A stretch of 19,780 nt of DNA from UBA993 sp964436815 (GTDB taxonomy: Bacteria > Bacillota > Dethiobacteria > DTU022), in the NCBI GenBank assembly GCA_964436815.1, contig CAYTER010000043.1:1-19780 (forward strand), in the 5' to 3' direction. This document shows, one piece after another, positions 6,349 through 14,620 of the stretch. The notes below the pieces were generated by a model. That model ran no database searches, had not been told where the DNA came from, and saw only the letters and a list, made by a program, of their open reading frames with translations. Position numbers and translations under genes: made by a program. How positions within the stretch are numbered: position 1 is the stretch's first letter; every line of letters starts with the position of its first letter.

Positions 6349-7296
6349 ATGGATAATTATATTGAAAAGATCCTGATGGCAGTCAACCGGGTGATAATCG
6401 GTAAAGAGGAAGCGCTTTACCATATCCTGGCTGCGATCATTTGTGGCGGGCACCTGCTGATCGAAGATGTTCCCGGCACCGGAAAAACAACCCTGGCTAA
6501 AACCCTGGCCAGGGTCTTAGGCTGCACTTTTAGCCGGATTCAGTTTACCCCCGATTTGATGCCCTCAGACATTATCGGTTTGTCGATCTATGATCGGGAA
6601 AAGGGGGAGTTTGTTTTTCAGCCCGGTCCGGTCATCAGCCAGTTTGTGCTGGCCGATGAAATCAACCGCACTTCCCCCAAAACCCAGGCTGCCCTGTTGG
6701 AAGCGATGGCGGAAAAGCAGGTTACGGTTGACGGGGTTACTTATCCCTTACCAAAACCCTTTATTGTTATCGCCACGCAAAACCCCGTCGAGTATGAAGG
6801 AACTTATCCGCTCCCGGAAGCACAGCTTGACCGTTTTATGCTCCGGGTGAAGCTCGGCTACCCTGATTCCGGCTCTGAACAGCAAATTATCAGGCTTGAC
6901 CCGGATCGCTCTGTCACAGCGGAGGTTGAAGAAGTAATCCGGCCCGAAATGCTGCTGGAATTTAAAGAAGAAGCCACCCGGGTATTTCTGGCTGATATAC
7001 TGGAAGACTATATCGTCAGGCTGATCAGGGCAACCAGGGTCCATCCCGACCTGCTCCTGGGGATCAGCCCCCGTGGTGGTCAGCATCTATACCGCGTTGT
7101 CCGGGCGCTGGCCCTGATCAGGGGGCGTAATTTTGTTTTGCCGGACGACATCAAGGAAATTGTGCCGGCGGTATTTTCACACCGCCTGCTGGTTAAACCT
7201 GAAGCCAGACTGAAAGGGAAAACTGTGGCCGGCATACTGCAGGAAATCCTTTCGGCAATTAGCGTGCCAGTGTATGCTGATGACCAGCTTCCATAA
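6349..7296 (+). CDS. MoxR-family AAA+ ATPase
   Basis: Cytoplasmic AAA+ ATPase of the MoxR group, thought to act as a chaperone that remodels or activates partner proteins together with DUF58/VWA proteins. Motifs (numbered from ATG 6349): Walker A VPGTGKT at about 41-47, Walker B VLADEINR at 100-107, sensor 1 ATQNP at 142-146, arginine in QLDRF at about 162, and a C-terminal lid domain with ISPRGG, the MoxR sensor-2 signature. Length 315 is normal. The frame also offers TTG at 6343, but GGGAAG (6334-6339) sits only three bases from it and nine bases from ATG 6349, so ATG is chosen. The 3' end overlaps the DUF58 gene by 23 bases, which suggests translational coupling. Identity is very secure; the client is unknown. 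Confidence 0.95.
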   Translation: MDNYIEKILMAVNRVIIGKEEALYHILAAIICGGHLLIEDVPGTGKTTLAKTLARVLGCTFSRIQFTPDLMPSDIIGLSIYDREKGEFVFQPGPVISQFVLADEINRTSPKTQAALLEAMAEKQVTVDGVTYPLPKPFIVIATQNPVEYEGTYPLPEAQLDRFMLRVKLGYPDSGSEQQIIRLDPDRSVTAEVEEVIRPEMLLEFKEEATRVFLADILEDYIVRLIRATRVHPDLLLGISPRGGQHLYRVVRALALIRGRNFVLPDDIKEIVPAVFSHRLLVKPEARLKGKTVAGILQEILSAISVPVYADDQLP

Positions 7297-8470
7297 AAAA
7301 ATATCGCCGGTCCTGTTTGCAGTTTTGGCTAGCGCAGCAATTTTAGCCGGCGGTAAATATTTATATTTTATCCTCTATCTTATGCTCCTGGTGATTGTTA
7401 TCCCCTGGATTTGGCTTAAAATCAGCTTAAAAAGCTTAAGCGGCAGCATCGAGCCGGAGTCGGTTTATGCCGAAGTCGGCCAGACCGTAACGGTCAGATA
7501 CCTTCTAAAAAATCACTCTAGCGGAAGATTTCCCTATCTTGAACTTGCCGGCAGCCTCGATTCATCATTACAGGTTGGATTTAAAAAGAGGACAGTCTGC
7601 CTGGAAGCCGGAGAACAGGCGGTTTTTACAGTACAGTTTTCCTGTGCCCGCAGGGGTATCTACGCGCTGAATTCTTTTCAGGTCAAAACCGGCGATCCCT
7701 TTGGTCTTTTTCAGCTCAGTAAAACTCTTGCGGCGGAAAAAGAAATCAGGGTCTATCCGCAGGTAAAACCGCTTTCTGTCATGTTTCCACAGGCCCGCCG
7801 GCATTTCGGCAGCCTCAGGGCAGTGGGCAGCCAGCTTGAAAATTACAGTCAGTATTCAGATTTGCGGGAGTGGCGTAAGGGAGACAGCAGAAAAAAAATC
7901 CACTGGAAACAATCGGCCCGTCAGGATCGGTTGTTGGTAAAAAATTATGAGCAGAAAGGTGATGTTAAAATTAATATCCTGCTCGATATGGCCGCAAAAA
8001 GCTATGATCATAAGCGGAGGGAGGCCCTGGAGGATTTGGCTGTTGATGCAGCAGCTGCACTGCTGGCCCAAAATTTGAAATACAGCATACCGGTAGAGGT
8101 TTTTTCGCAGAGCTTAAGCAGCGGCAGTCTGGCCGGCCAGCAGCCTCGCGATTACTGGGCGATTATGGACCTGATTATTACGGTGGCTTCTTCATCAAAA
8201 ACTGCGTTTGATCAATTCGTTAAGAATTGCAGCTATCATCTAAGTGCCGGCAGCACTCTGTACCTGATTACACCATTTGTAGATCACTTAGTGGCATCTG
8301 GTTTTGTGCAGTTGCACTATGAAGGTTTTCAGCTCTTCCTTTTATATCTGGCTGATGAAGATCCTCCTGCTGAATCTGTCGCGCTGATTGAAAAGTTGAG
8401 GGAGGCGGGCGTGAGAGTTTATTATTCAACTGCTGCCCGTTCAGTTGATGATCAAAGAGAAGCGCTTTAA
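7274..8470 (+). CDS. DUF58 domain protein, MoxR partner
   Basis: Membrane protein of 398 residues with two adjacent hydrophobic segments at the N-terminus (about 11-27 and 29-48), then a beta-rich stretch with the DPFGLF motif (141-146) and the DUF58 signature LREWRKGD..KKIHWKQSAR (197-216). A VWA-like fold follows, starting ILLD (235-238). DUF58 proteins are encoded with MoxR ATPases and transglutaminase-like membrane proteins, and are thought to form a complex at the membrane; the biochemical role is not settled. ATG 7274 and ATG 7280 both lie inside the end of moxR. Neither has a clear ribosome site, so translation is probably coupled and the exact start is uncertain. The 3' end overlaps the transglutaminase gene. 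Confidence 0.9.
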   Translation: MLMTSFHKKISPVLFAVLASAAILAGGKYLYFILYLMLLVIVIPWIWLKISLKSLSGSIEPESVYAEVGQTVTVRYLLKNHSSGRFPYLELAGSLDSSLQVGFKKRTVCLEAGEQAVFTVQFSCARRGIYALNSFQVKTGDPFGLFQLSKTLAAEKEIRVYPQVKPLSVMFPQARRHFGSLRAVGSQLENYSQYSDLREWRKGDSRKKIHWKQSARQDRLLVKNYEQKGDVKINILLDMAAKSYDHKRREALEDLAVDAAAALLAQNLKYSIPVEVFSQSLSSGSLAGQQPRDYWAIMDLIITVASSSKTAFDQFVKNCSYHLSAGSTLYLITPFVDHLVASGFVQLHYEGFQLFLLYLADEDPPAESVALIEKLREAGVRVYYSTAARSVDDQREAL

Positions 8471-10694
8471 TTTCGATCTCTGCTTTAAACTTCTCGTGGT
8501 AGCCGGTTTGAGTATTTCTCTGGCCATGCCTTTAATCAGCGGCTTTGGCTACCGGGGGACCGGTTTTTGGATCAGCCTGCTTTTAACCCTGCTTTTCACG
8601 GCCATTTATTATCTCTTTTATCTCTATCCGCTATTCCTGCTATTCTTTCCTGTCATTTTTATTTTTTTAAGCCTCCTTTATCTGCGCAATCCTTTGTTTT
8701 TCAGCGGGCAGCTTACAGCGATCTTCAGCCTCAGGCAACCTGCTGATTCCTTGTTCTGGCCCCTGGTGATCATGGCCCTCACCGTGCTGCTGATCTTTTT
8801 AATGGTATTCAAGACTGCCAGACCATTACCGTTATTGTTCGGGACAGGGTTGGTTATAACTGCGGCATTGTGGTATCTCTATGTTGACTCCGCTTACCCG
8901 GCCACCATCAGCTATAGCCTGTTCTGGTTGCTGCTGCTGAGCTATCGCCGGGGTGCCGTGCAGTGGTCCACTGTGCTGGAGCCTAATCAGGCGGGCTGTT
9001 CACCGGTGGAGGTTCGAAAAACCTGGTTATCCTACACCCTTGTAGTGCTCTTCCTGGCGTTGATAGGCACCTTGATCCTGCCCAAAAATATTGCGCCTCT
9101 TCCCTGTCCTGCCCTGCAGAACTGGGCGGCTGAGCATTTTTCTTTCCTGCAAAAGCTGCGGCCGTCTGAAACTCCTTTAACCAGGGGTGATGGCGGCGAC
9201 TTCACCCTCTTTGCATTCGGCCTGCAGGAAGAAGAAGAGCTGGGAGGTCCGCTTTACTCAGACAACCTGATTCTCCTTCAAGTCAGCGGCAGGGGCAGAA
9301 CCTACCTGCGCGGCACTGTAATGGACAGCTACTCCGGCCGCAGCTGGAATGATACGACAACCTTCCGGGAGGCCATAAATCTGCCCCGGCCCCAGGAAAA
9401 GATGATCGAGTACCTGGCTGAAAATACTTTAACCATCAGGCACCTGCGGTTAAAAACGAACACCATTTTTACCGGACTTTATCCGCAGGAGATTAAAACC
9501 CTTCCCGGCTCTGTCCTGGTAAATTCAGGAAACGGTTTTAAATTCAGTCGCACTGTACCTCTTAATTACGAATACCAGGTAAAAAGTTACCGCCTGGTTT
9601 ACCGTCCTGATCCTGAGCAGTCTGAAAAAAATGGGGATCAGGCCTTTCTTAACCCCTATTTGGAGCTTCCTTCAACCCTGCCGGAGCGCGTCTACCGGTT
9701 AGCCCGGGATCTGACGGCAGAGGAGGAGGGCAGCTACGAAAAAATGAAGGCGCTGGAGGAATACCTCAGGCAGCATTTCCGTTATCTGACTGACCCGCCG
9801 AAAACGCCGCCGGGACGGGATTTTGTCGATTACTTTATTTTTGACCTGCAGGAGGGTTACTGTACTTATTTTGCCACCGCCCTGGCTGTTTTAGGCCGGG
9901 CGGCGGGAATCCCAACCCGCTTTGTTTCAGGGTTTGTCGTTCCTGCCCTTCCGGCAGCAAACGGCTATTTTTATGTTGCCGGAACCGATGCCCATACCTG
10001 GATCGAAGCCTACATTGCCGGTGCCGGATGGCTGCCTTTTGAAGCAACCCCGGGTTTTGCAACAGACAGCAATCTGCCGGCCAGAACGGGCGGATCATCC
10101 TTAAGCTATTTTTCCGACCCTGATGCGGTTAGCGGTCAATCTGCTAACTGGCGGGTTGAAAGGGATTTGGAGCAGGATCTAAACGGTGAGGTTCCCGGGG
10201 TTTTGCGTTTGTCGGAGATAGCCCGGTTGATTAGAAGGCTGTTGATCGCTTTTCTCTTCAGCGGCTTAATCCTGACGGCTGCCCTGGCCATGATTCTTCT
10301 TACCCGTCTGAGAAAAGTCAGACGCAAACTTAAACTGCTGGACAGCCTTGCTGCGCGCTCCATGGCTGTCGGCTATTACAACCTCACTCTTCTGTTTTTG
10401 GAGAAACTGAACCTTGGCAAACAGCCGGGTGAAACACCGCAGGAATTCGGCCGGCGGATCGGACGCGAGGTGCACCTCTGGAATCTGGATTTCAGGGATC
10501 TGTCATTCGGGGTCAGTCTGGCCCTTTACAGTAAAGAGCAGCCGTCCCCGCGGCTTGCCGCTGATATGAAAAAATTCTTCCTCATTATTTTTGACCGCTA
10601 TCTGGAAGAAGTAGGAAAAGTGATCGCAACCATAGAAATATTATTACGGGATCAATATTTTCATGTTGGTTCTGATTTTCCGCTTCCCCGTTAA
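8448..10694 (+). CDS. TgpA-like membrane transglutaminase-domain protein
   Basis: 748 residues. The N-terminus has about seven transmembrane helices (within 16-212). A large external region follows with a transglutaminase core: catalytic Cys472 in EGYCTYFATALAVLGRAAGIPTR, His516 in GTDAHTWIEAY and the acidic third position in WLPFEATPGF (Glu532, as often seen in Bacillota members instead of Asp). A further transmembrane helix lies at about 597-619, then a cytoplasmic DUF4129-like tail with GETPQEFGRR. Pseudomonas TgpA is the studied relative and is an essential periplasmic-facing transglutaminase; here cross-linking or proteolysis of surface proteins is inferred. A TTG at 8445 precedes ATG 8448, and I choose the ATG. 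It overlaps the DUF58 gene by 23 bases. The last gene of the MoxR operon. Confidence 0.93.
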   Translation: MIKEKRFNFDLCFKLLVVAGLSISLAMPLISGFGYRGTGFWISLLLTLLFTAIYYLFYLYPLFLLFFPVIFIFLSLLYLRNPLFFSGQLTAIFSLRQPADSLFWPLVIMALTVLLIFLMVFKTARPLPLLFGTGLVITAALWYLYVDSAYPATISYSLFWLLLLSYRRGAVQWSTVLEPNQAGCSPVEVRKTWLSYTLVVLFLALIGTLILPKNIAPLPCPALQNWAAEHFSFLQKLRPSETPLTRGDGGDFTLFAFGLQEEEELGGPLYSDNLILLQVSGRGRTYLRGTVMDSYSGRSWNDTTTFREAINLPRPQEKMIEYLAENTLTIRHLRLKTNTIFTGLYPQEIKTLPGSVLVNSGNGFKFSRTVPLNYEYQVKSYRLVYRPDPEQSEKNGDQAFLNPYLELPSTLPERVYRLARDLTAEEEGSYEKMKALEEYLRQHFRYLTDPPKTPPGRDFVDYFIFDLQEGYCTYFATALAVLGRAAGIPTRFVSGFVVPALPAANGYFYVAGTDAHTWIEAYIAGAGWLPFEATPGFATDSNLPARTGGSSLSYFSDPDAVSGQSANWRVERDLEQDLNGEVPGVLRLSEIARLIRRLLIAFLFSGLILTAALAMILLTRLRKVRRKLKLLDSLAARSMAVGYYNLTLLFLEKLNLGKQPGETPQEFGRRIGREVHLWNLDFRDLSFGVSLALYSKEQPSPRLAADMKKFFLIIFDRYLEEVGKVIATIEILLRDQYFHVGSDFPLPR

Positions 10695-10701
10695 GAAAGG
10701 A

Positions 10702-10731
10702 TTGATCAGAAAGAGAATTATATTATATGAT
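10702..10731 (+). promoter_or_regulatory. Possible promoter for the sugar gene cluster
   Basis: TTGATC (10702-10707) and TATGAT (10726-10731) with 18 bases between are 4/6 and 5/6 matches to the sigma-A consensus, in the only clear gap (61 bases) between the MoxR operon and the glycan genes. The predicted start would fall right at the ribosome site of the next gene, which is awkward, and overlapping TATATT and TATTAT words make the -10 ambiguous. Read-through from the MoxR operon is equally possible because no terminator is visible. Confidence 0.25.
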
Positions 10732-10755
10732 TATGCAAAAAGGATCTGGCCGCAC

Positions 10756-11694
10756 ATGAAGAGTCTCGTTGGCTTTACCGGCTTTGTCGGTTCAAACCTG
10801 GCTCAGCAAACCAATTTTGACGGGCTCTATAACACGCAAAATATTGCCGCTGCCTACGGCACCCGTCCCGATCTCTTGGTTTATGCGGGGGTACGGGCTG
10901 AAAAATACCTGGCCAACTGTGAGCCGGAAAAAGACTTAACCGCGATCGAAGAAGCGATTGCCAACATTACAAAGATTAATCCTCTTTCGATCATTCTGAT
11001 CTCCACCGTCGATGTTTACCCCGAACCCCGCCTGGTTGATGAAGATACGGTTATTGATCAAGATCAGCTCAAGCCTTACGGCTTTAATCGCTTATACTTG
11101 GAAAACTGGGTTGAATCAAATATTGACCAACATCTCATTGTCCGCCTGCCCGCCCTCTATGGCCTTAATCTGAAGAAAAATTTTATTTACGATTTGATCA
11201 CGATCATCCCCGCCGTGTTAAGCGAGGAGGCACTGCTTAAGCTTAGTGCCAAGATCAGAGATCTGCCGGGATACTACCTGGACCGGCAGAACGGTTTTTA
11301 TCAATGCCGGCCTGATTTATCCTTAACAGAAAAAGAAGAGTTGAAAAAACTTTTTCTGACCGCCGGTTTTAGCGCGGAAAACTTTACCGACAGCCGCAGT
11401 TCCTATCAATTTTATAACCTGGCCTATCTTTGGCAGCATCTTGAAACAGCTCTTAACCATAAAATCAGGCGCATTAACCTGGTTACCGAACCGGTTAGCG
11501 CTGCTGAGCTTTACCGGGAAATTCGCGGCCGGGAGTTTACAAACCTTTTAAATACGATTCCGGCAGATTATGATATCCGCACCAAATATGATCAGCTGTT
11601 CAGTGGCCGGGAAGGCTACATTTTTAACCGGTCCTTTGTGCTTTACGATTTAAAGCGGTTTATTGCCGGGCAGGGAAAGGACGGGATTCGGTGA
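10756..11694 (+). CDS. NAD-dependent epimerase/reductase-like protein (extended SDR)
   Basis: 312 residues. Rossmann motif GFTGFVG at residues 6-12 directly after the start, then a beta-strand pattern LLVYAG and an LISTVDVYPE segment (81-90), which is where extended SDR enzymes place the catalytic Ser/Thr. The catalytic Tyr is at 108, but the expected YxxxK reads YGFNR, so position 112 is Arg instead of Lys. NAD(P)-dependent oxidation/reduction of a nucleotide sugar or a related compound is the family role; the substrate is unknown. The frame is open upstream to an ATG at 10663 inside the transglutaminase gene, but the Rossmann motif and AAAAAGGA (10737-10744) point to ATG 10756. The stop overlaps the next gene's GTG. 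Fold is secure, activity uncertain. Confidence 0.8.
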   Translation: MKSLVGFTGFVGSNLAQQTNFDGLYNTQNIAAAYGTRPDLLVYAGVRAEKYLANCEPEKDLTAIEEAIANITKINPLSIILISTVDVYPEPRLVDEDTVIDQDQLKPYGFNRLYLENWVESNIDQHLIVRLPALYGLNLKKNFIYDLITIIPAVLSEEALLKLSAKIRDLPGYYLDRQNGFYQCRPDLSLTEKEELKKLFLTAGFSAENFTDSRSSYQFYNLAYLWQHLETALNHKIRRINLVTEPVSAAELYREIRGREFTNLLNTIPADYDIRTKYDQLFSGREGYIFNRSFVLYDLKRFIAGQGKDGIR

Positions 11695-12488
11695 AACTGG
11701 CTATCTCCAACATTGCCTGGGCGCAGGAAAATGATGAAGCGATCTTCACTCACATGGCCGGCTGCGGCTACAGCGGGCTGGAAATTGCCCCGGGTCGCTT
11801 GATTCCTGACAATCCCTATGCGCAAACAGACCTGGCTAAAAAGATCGGCCGCTCCTATGCCGAACTTTATGGGCTTACCATCTGCTCCATGCAGGCCATT
11901 CTTTTCGGCCGCACTGAGCAGCTTTTTGAAAGTCCCGCCGAGAGAGCGGTTATTCTCGAGCAAGCTAAAAAGGCGGTCGATTTTGCCGCCGCCCTATCCT
12001 GCCCCAACCTGGTCTTCGGGGCCCCGAAAAACCGGGTGATCAGGGATAAAAGCCAGTATCAGATTGCCGTTGATTTTTTTTACGAGCTGGGTGAGTATGC
12101 CCGGCAGCGTGATACCGTTATGGCCATCGAAGCCAACCCCGTCATTTACGGCACCAATTTTATCACTAAAACGGAAGAAGCTTTTAAACTCGCACAAGAT
12201 GTTGGCAGCAGCGGTTTCATGGTTAACCTTGACCTTGGCACCATTATCTATAACCGGGAAAAACCGGGGCGCTTTATAAACAATATCAATCAAATCAATC
12301 ATATCCATATCAGTGAGCCGCACCTGGCCCCCCTGAAAAAAAGAGCGCTTCACAAAGAGCTTTTCAGGGAAATGAAGCAGGGGGGCTATCAAAAGTACCT
12401 GTCAATAGAGATGGAAAATCCGGGCGACCCGGAAGTGGTCAAAAGAGCCCTGGATTACATAAGGAGTGTATTCGATGCCGTCAGCTGA
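11691..12488 (+). CDS. Sugar phosphate isomerase/epimerase-like TIM-barrel protein
   Basis: 265-residue cytoplasmic protein of the xylose-isomerase-like/AP endonuclease 2 barrel superfamily. Likely divalent-metal ligands, at the expected barrel positions, are Glu147 (MAIEANP), Asp181 (NLDLG), His206 (HIHISEP) and Glu240 (SIEMENP). These enzymes isomerise or epimerise keto-sugars and inositol derivatives; the substrate cannot be read from sequence. GTG 11691 overlaps the preceding stop (GTGA) and has AAAGGA at 11676-11681, nine bases upstream. The 3' end overlaps the next gene's ATG 12475 by 14 bases. With the epimerase-like gene before it and the oxidoreductase after the gap, it probably helps build the sugar handled by the cluster. 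Confidence 0.82.
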   Translation: MKLAISNIAWAQENDEAIFTHMAGCGYSGLEIAPGRLIPDNPYAQTDLAKKIGRSYAELYGLTICSMQAILFGRTEQLFESPAERAVILEQAKKAVDFAAALSCPNLVFGAPKNRVIRDKSQYQIAVDFFYELGEYARQRDTVMAIEANPVIYGTNFITKTEEAFKLAQDVGSSGFMVNLDLGTIIYNREKPGRFINNINQINHIHISEPHLAPLKKRALHKELFREMKQGGYQKYLSIEMENPGDPEVVKRALDYIRSVFDAVS

Positions 12489-13226
12489 GATCGAAGGAGT
12501 GCCCGCTTTCGCGGCTGATGAATTTGCCGCAAAAAAGACCGCCTGCTGTCTCTTAATACCCGTGATCAATGAAAACGGGAGGATCCAGCCGCAGCTTGCA
12601 CGAGCTTGTCACCATGGCATTGACCGGTTGATCGATATTGTGATCTGCGATGGAGGCTCAACCGATGGCAGCACGGATGCTGCCGGCTTAAAAGAATCAG
12701 GGGTCAACACCCTTCTGACCCTTAAAAGCGACGGCCGGCTCGGTTCACAGCTGAGGATGGGATTCTGGTGGGCCCTGCAACGGGGCTATCAGGGCTTTAT
12801 TACGGTGGATGGCAACAACAAGGACAGCATCGAAAGCGTTCCCCTGTTTATTGAGAAACTGATGCAAGGTTTTGATTTTATCCAGGGATCGCGCTACCTG
12901 CCGGGCGGCGGGGCCGTCAATACCCCGCTGATTCGCCACCTGGCTGTAAAATATCTGCATGCACCGCTGATTTCGCACGCCGCCGGGTATCGATATACTG
13001 ATACCACCAACGCTTTCAGGGGTTATTCAAGGAAATACTTGGAACACAGCGGGGTAAAGCCTTTCCGGGATGTATTTTACGGCTATGAGCTGCTGGCCTA
13101 CCTTTCGGTCAGGGCTTCTCAACTGGGTCTGAGGGTTTGTGAAGTGCCGGTTACCAGGTCATATCCAAAAGATGGAAAAACGCCGACCAAGATCAATTCG
13201 CTTAGCGCTAATTTGGCCTTGGTTAG
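12475..13226 (+). CDS. GT2 family glycosyltransferase, 3' end lost in assembly gap
   Basis: GT-A fold glycosyltransferase of family 2, related to the DPM/UDP-sugar:polyprenyl phosphate group. Visible: beta-1 CCLLIPVINENG (24-35), nucleotide-binding DGGSTDGSTD (59-68), VDGNNKDS (111-118) with the metal-binding acidic position, GSRYLPGG (138-145), and a YELLAYLSVRASQLGLRVCEVPV segment (204-226) typical of the family C-terminus. 250 residues are present and the frame is still open at the N run, so perhaps a few tens of residues are missing. GTG 12466 is in frame, but AAGGAG (12461-12466) overlaps it and lies eight bases before ATG 12475, which I choose. No transmembrane helix is seen in the part present. 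It overlaps the preceding gene by 14 bases. Confidence 0.85.
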
Positions 13227-13326
13227 NNNNNNNNNNNNNNNNNNNNNNNNNNNNNNNNNNNNNNNNNNNNNNNNNNNNNNNNNNNNNNNNNNNNNNNNNN
13301 NNNNNNNNNNNNNNNNNNNNNNNNNN
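13227..13326. other. Assembly gap, exactly 100 N
   Basis: One hundred undetermined bases, the conventional placeholder for a gap of unknown size. It breaks the GT2 gene on the left and a membrane protein gene on the right, and could hide whole genes. The true length and the junction order are not known. Confidence 0.99.
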
Positions 13327-13327
13327 T

Positions 13328-14620
13328 ATCTACCTGGTTGCCTATAACCCGGCGATCATGTCGCCGGATTCTTTCAGCCAGTGGCAGCAGGCCAGCGGTT
13401 TGGAGCCGCTGGTTAACTGGCACCCGCCTTTTCATACCCTGCTGATCAGGGCTTTAATCGCGATCATCCCCTCGCCGTCATTCGTAGCCCTGGCCCAGGT
13501 GTTTTATTTTGCCCTGGTTATTTCAGCAGCCCTGATCATCTTTTATCAAAGAGGCGTCAGGTTGAAAACCCTGGCTGTGCTGCTCTTTCTGTTTGTGATC
13601 ATCCCCACGAACGGAATTCACCTGGTGACCCTCTGGAAAGATGTGCCCTATGCCATCACCCTGCTCTGGCTGACGCTGATCCTGATCAGGGTCATCTTAT
13701 TTGATTACGCCAAGTCAAAGCCGCTGGCGCTGGCGGCAGAACTGGCTGTTTCACTGACTTTTATTTACTTCTTCCGGCAGAATGGGATTATCGTTTACCT
13801 GGTTTACATCGGTGCGATCACTTATTTATTGATGCGCCGCCGCAGCCTTAAGCCGCTGGCCGGGGTGCTGATCTCCATTGCCCTGGTTATCCTGATCCGC
13901 TACCCGCTTTACAGCTCTTTGCAGGTGGAACCGGCCCCGCCGGGGAATAAGTACATCGCCCTGGTCAATGACCTGGCCGGGGTCTATTTTGCCGGGGGCA
14001 ATTTATCCTTAGAAGCTGAACAATATTTAGATCAGGTGGTCGATCTTGAAAAGCTGGAGGAGGTGTATTCCCCCTACAAGGCCAATTTTGATCATTACCG
14101 GCCTGAACTGGACCAGACCCGGATGCCGCAGCTGGTAAGGATCTACAGCCAGACCCTGGCTGCCAACCCGCTGCTGATGATCAATAACATTTTATGCCGC
14201 CTCGATCTTTACTGGAATGTGACTACCGGAAAAGGATCCTATATCGGTGTGCTTAACTTCCGGGAGATCACATACTGGGAGCAGTTTACAGTCCATTTTT
14301 ACCGGAATGAAAATATCCTAACCGCTTTTTTTGACCTGGCTTCCAAGGGCACAGTTTATTTAAGCCCGACCCTGATCTTATTCTGGCGTTTTGGAATCTG
14401 GCTGCATTTGCTCTTTACCGGTTTTTTGTTTTGTATCAGGCATAACCGTAAAATACTGATCATCCTGGCCGTGCCCATCCTGGCTAACCTCTTGTCACTG
14501 GTCCTCTCATCGGGCTGGCTGGATTACCGCTATGGCTGGAGTATCCTGCTCACCGTTCCTCTCATTCTCGGGGTGATGATCATGCCCTGGAACAGGGGTG
14601 AAATCGATGGAATACGATAA
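13328..14620 (+). CDS. GT-C-like multi-pass membrane protein (DUF6020-like), 5' end lost in gap
   Basis: 430 residues remain and the N-terminus is missing. The first visible part, NPAIMSPDSFSQWQQASG...NWHPPFHTLLIRAL, matches the pattern I associate with DUF6020 membrane proteins: an Asp in the first outside loop and a downstream HPxxHT. In GT-C glycosyltransferases this loop Asp is the usual catalytic or lipid-phosphate-metal residue. About eight or more hydrophobic helices follow (SFVALAQVFYFALVIS onward), with a large soluble loop near residues 203-325 of the fragment and a helix cluster at the end. Transfer of a polyprenyl-linked sugar on the outer face is inferred. Stop TAA at 14618-14620 lies inside the FAD oxidoreductase gene (14-base overlap). 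Partial; family assignment moderate. Confidence 0.7.
   Translation: MYLVAYNPAIMSPDSFSQWQQASGLEPLVNWHPPFHTLLIRALIAIIPSPSFVALAQVFYFALVISAALIIFYQRGVRLKTLAVLLFLFVIIPTNGIHLVTLWKDVPYAITLLWLTLILIRVILFDYAKSKPLALAAELAVSLTFIYFFRQNGIIVYLVYIGAITYLLMRRRSLKPLAGVLISIALVILIRYPLYSSLQVEPAPPGNKYIALVNDLAGVYFAGGNLSLEAEQYLDQVVDLEKLEEVYSPYKANFDHYRPELDQTRMPQLVRIYSQTLAANPLLMINNILCRLDLYWNVTTGKGSYIGVLNFREITYWEQFTVHFYRNENILTAFFDLASKGTVYLSPTLILFWRFGIWLHLLFTGFLFCIRHNRKILIILAVPILANLLSLVLSSGWLDYRYGWSILLTVPLILGVMIMPWNRGEIDGIR

Noticed and set aside
6748..7086. 112-codon antisense open frame opposite moxR
   Set aside because: The moxR frame has all expected motifs across this stretch, and the antisense product resembles nothing.
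10663..10755. Longer N-terminus for the epimerase-like protein
   Set aside because: It lies inside the transglutaminase gene and puts 31 unrelated residues before the Rossmann motif, which normally sits at the very start.
11994..12392. 132-codon antisense open frame
   Set aside because: It lies opposite the TIM-barrel gene, has no family features and no ribosome site that I can see; shadow of a real gene.
13139..13327. Open frame running from inside the GT2 gene through the N run into the membrane protein
   Set aside because: The part before the gap is out of frame with the well-supported GT2 gene and the middle is undetermined sequence. Only 13328 onward is treated as real.
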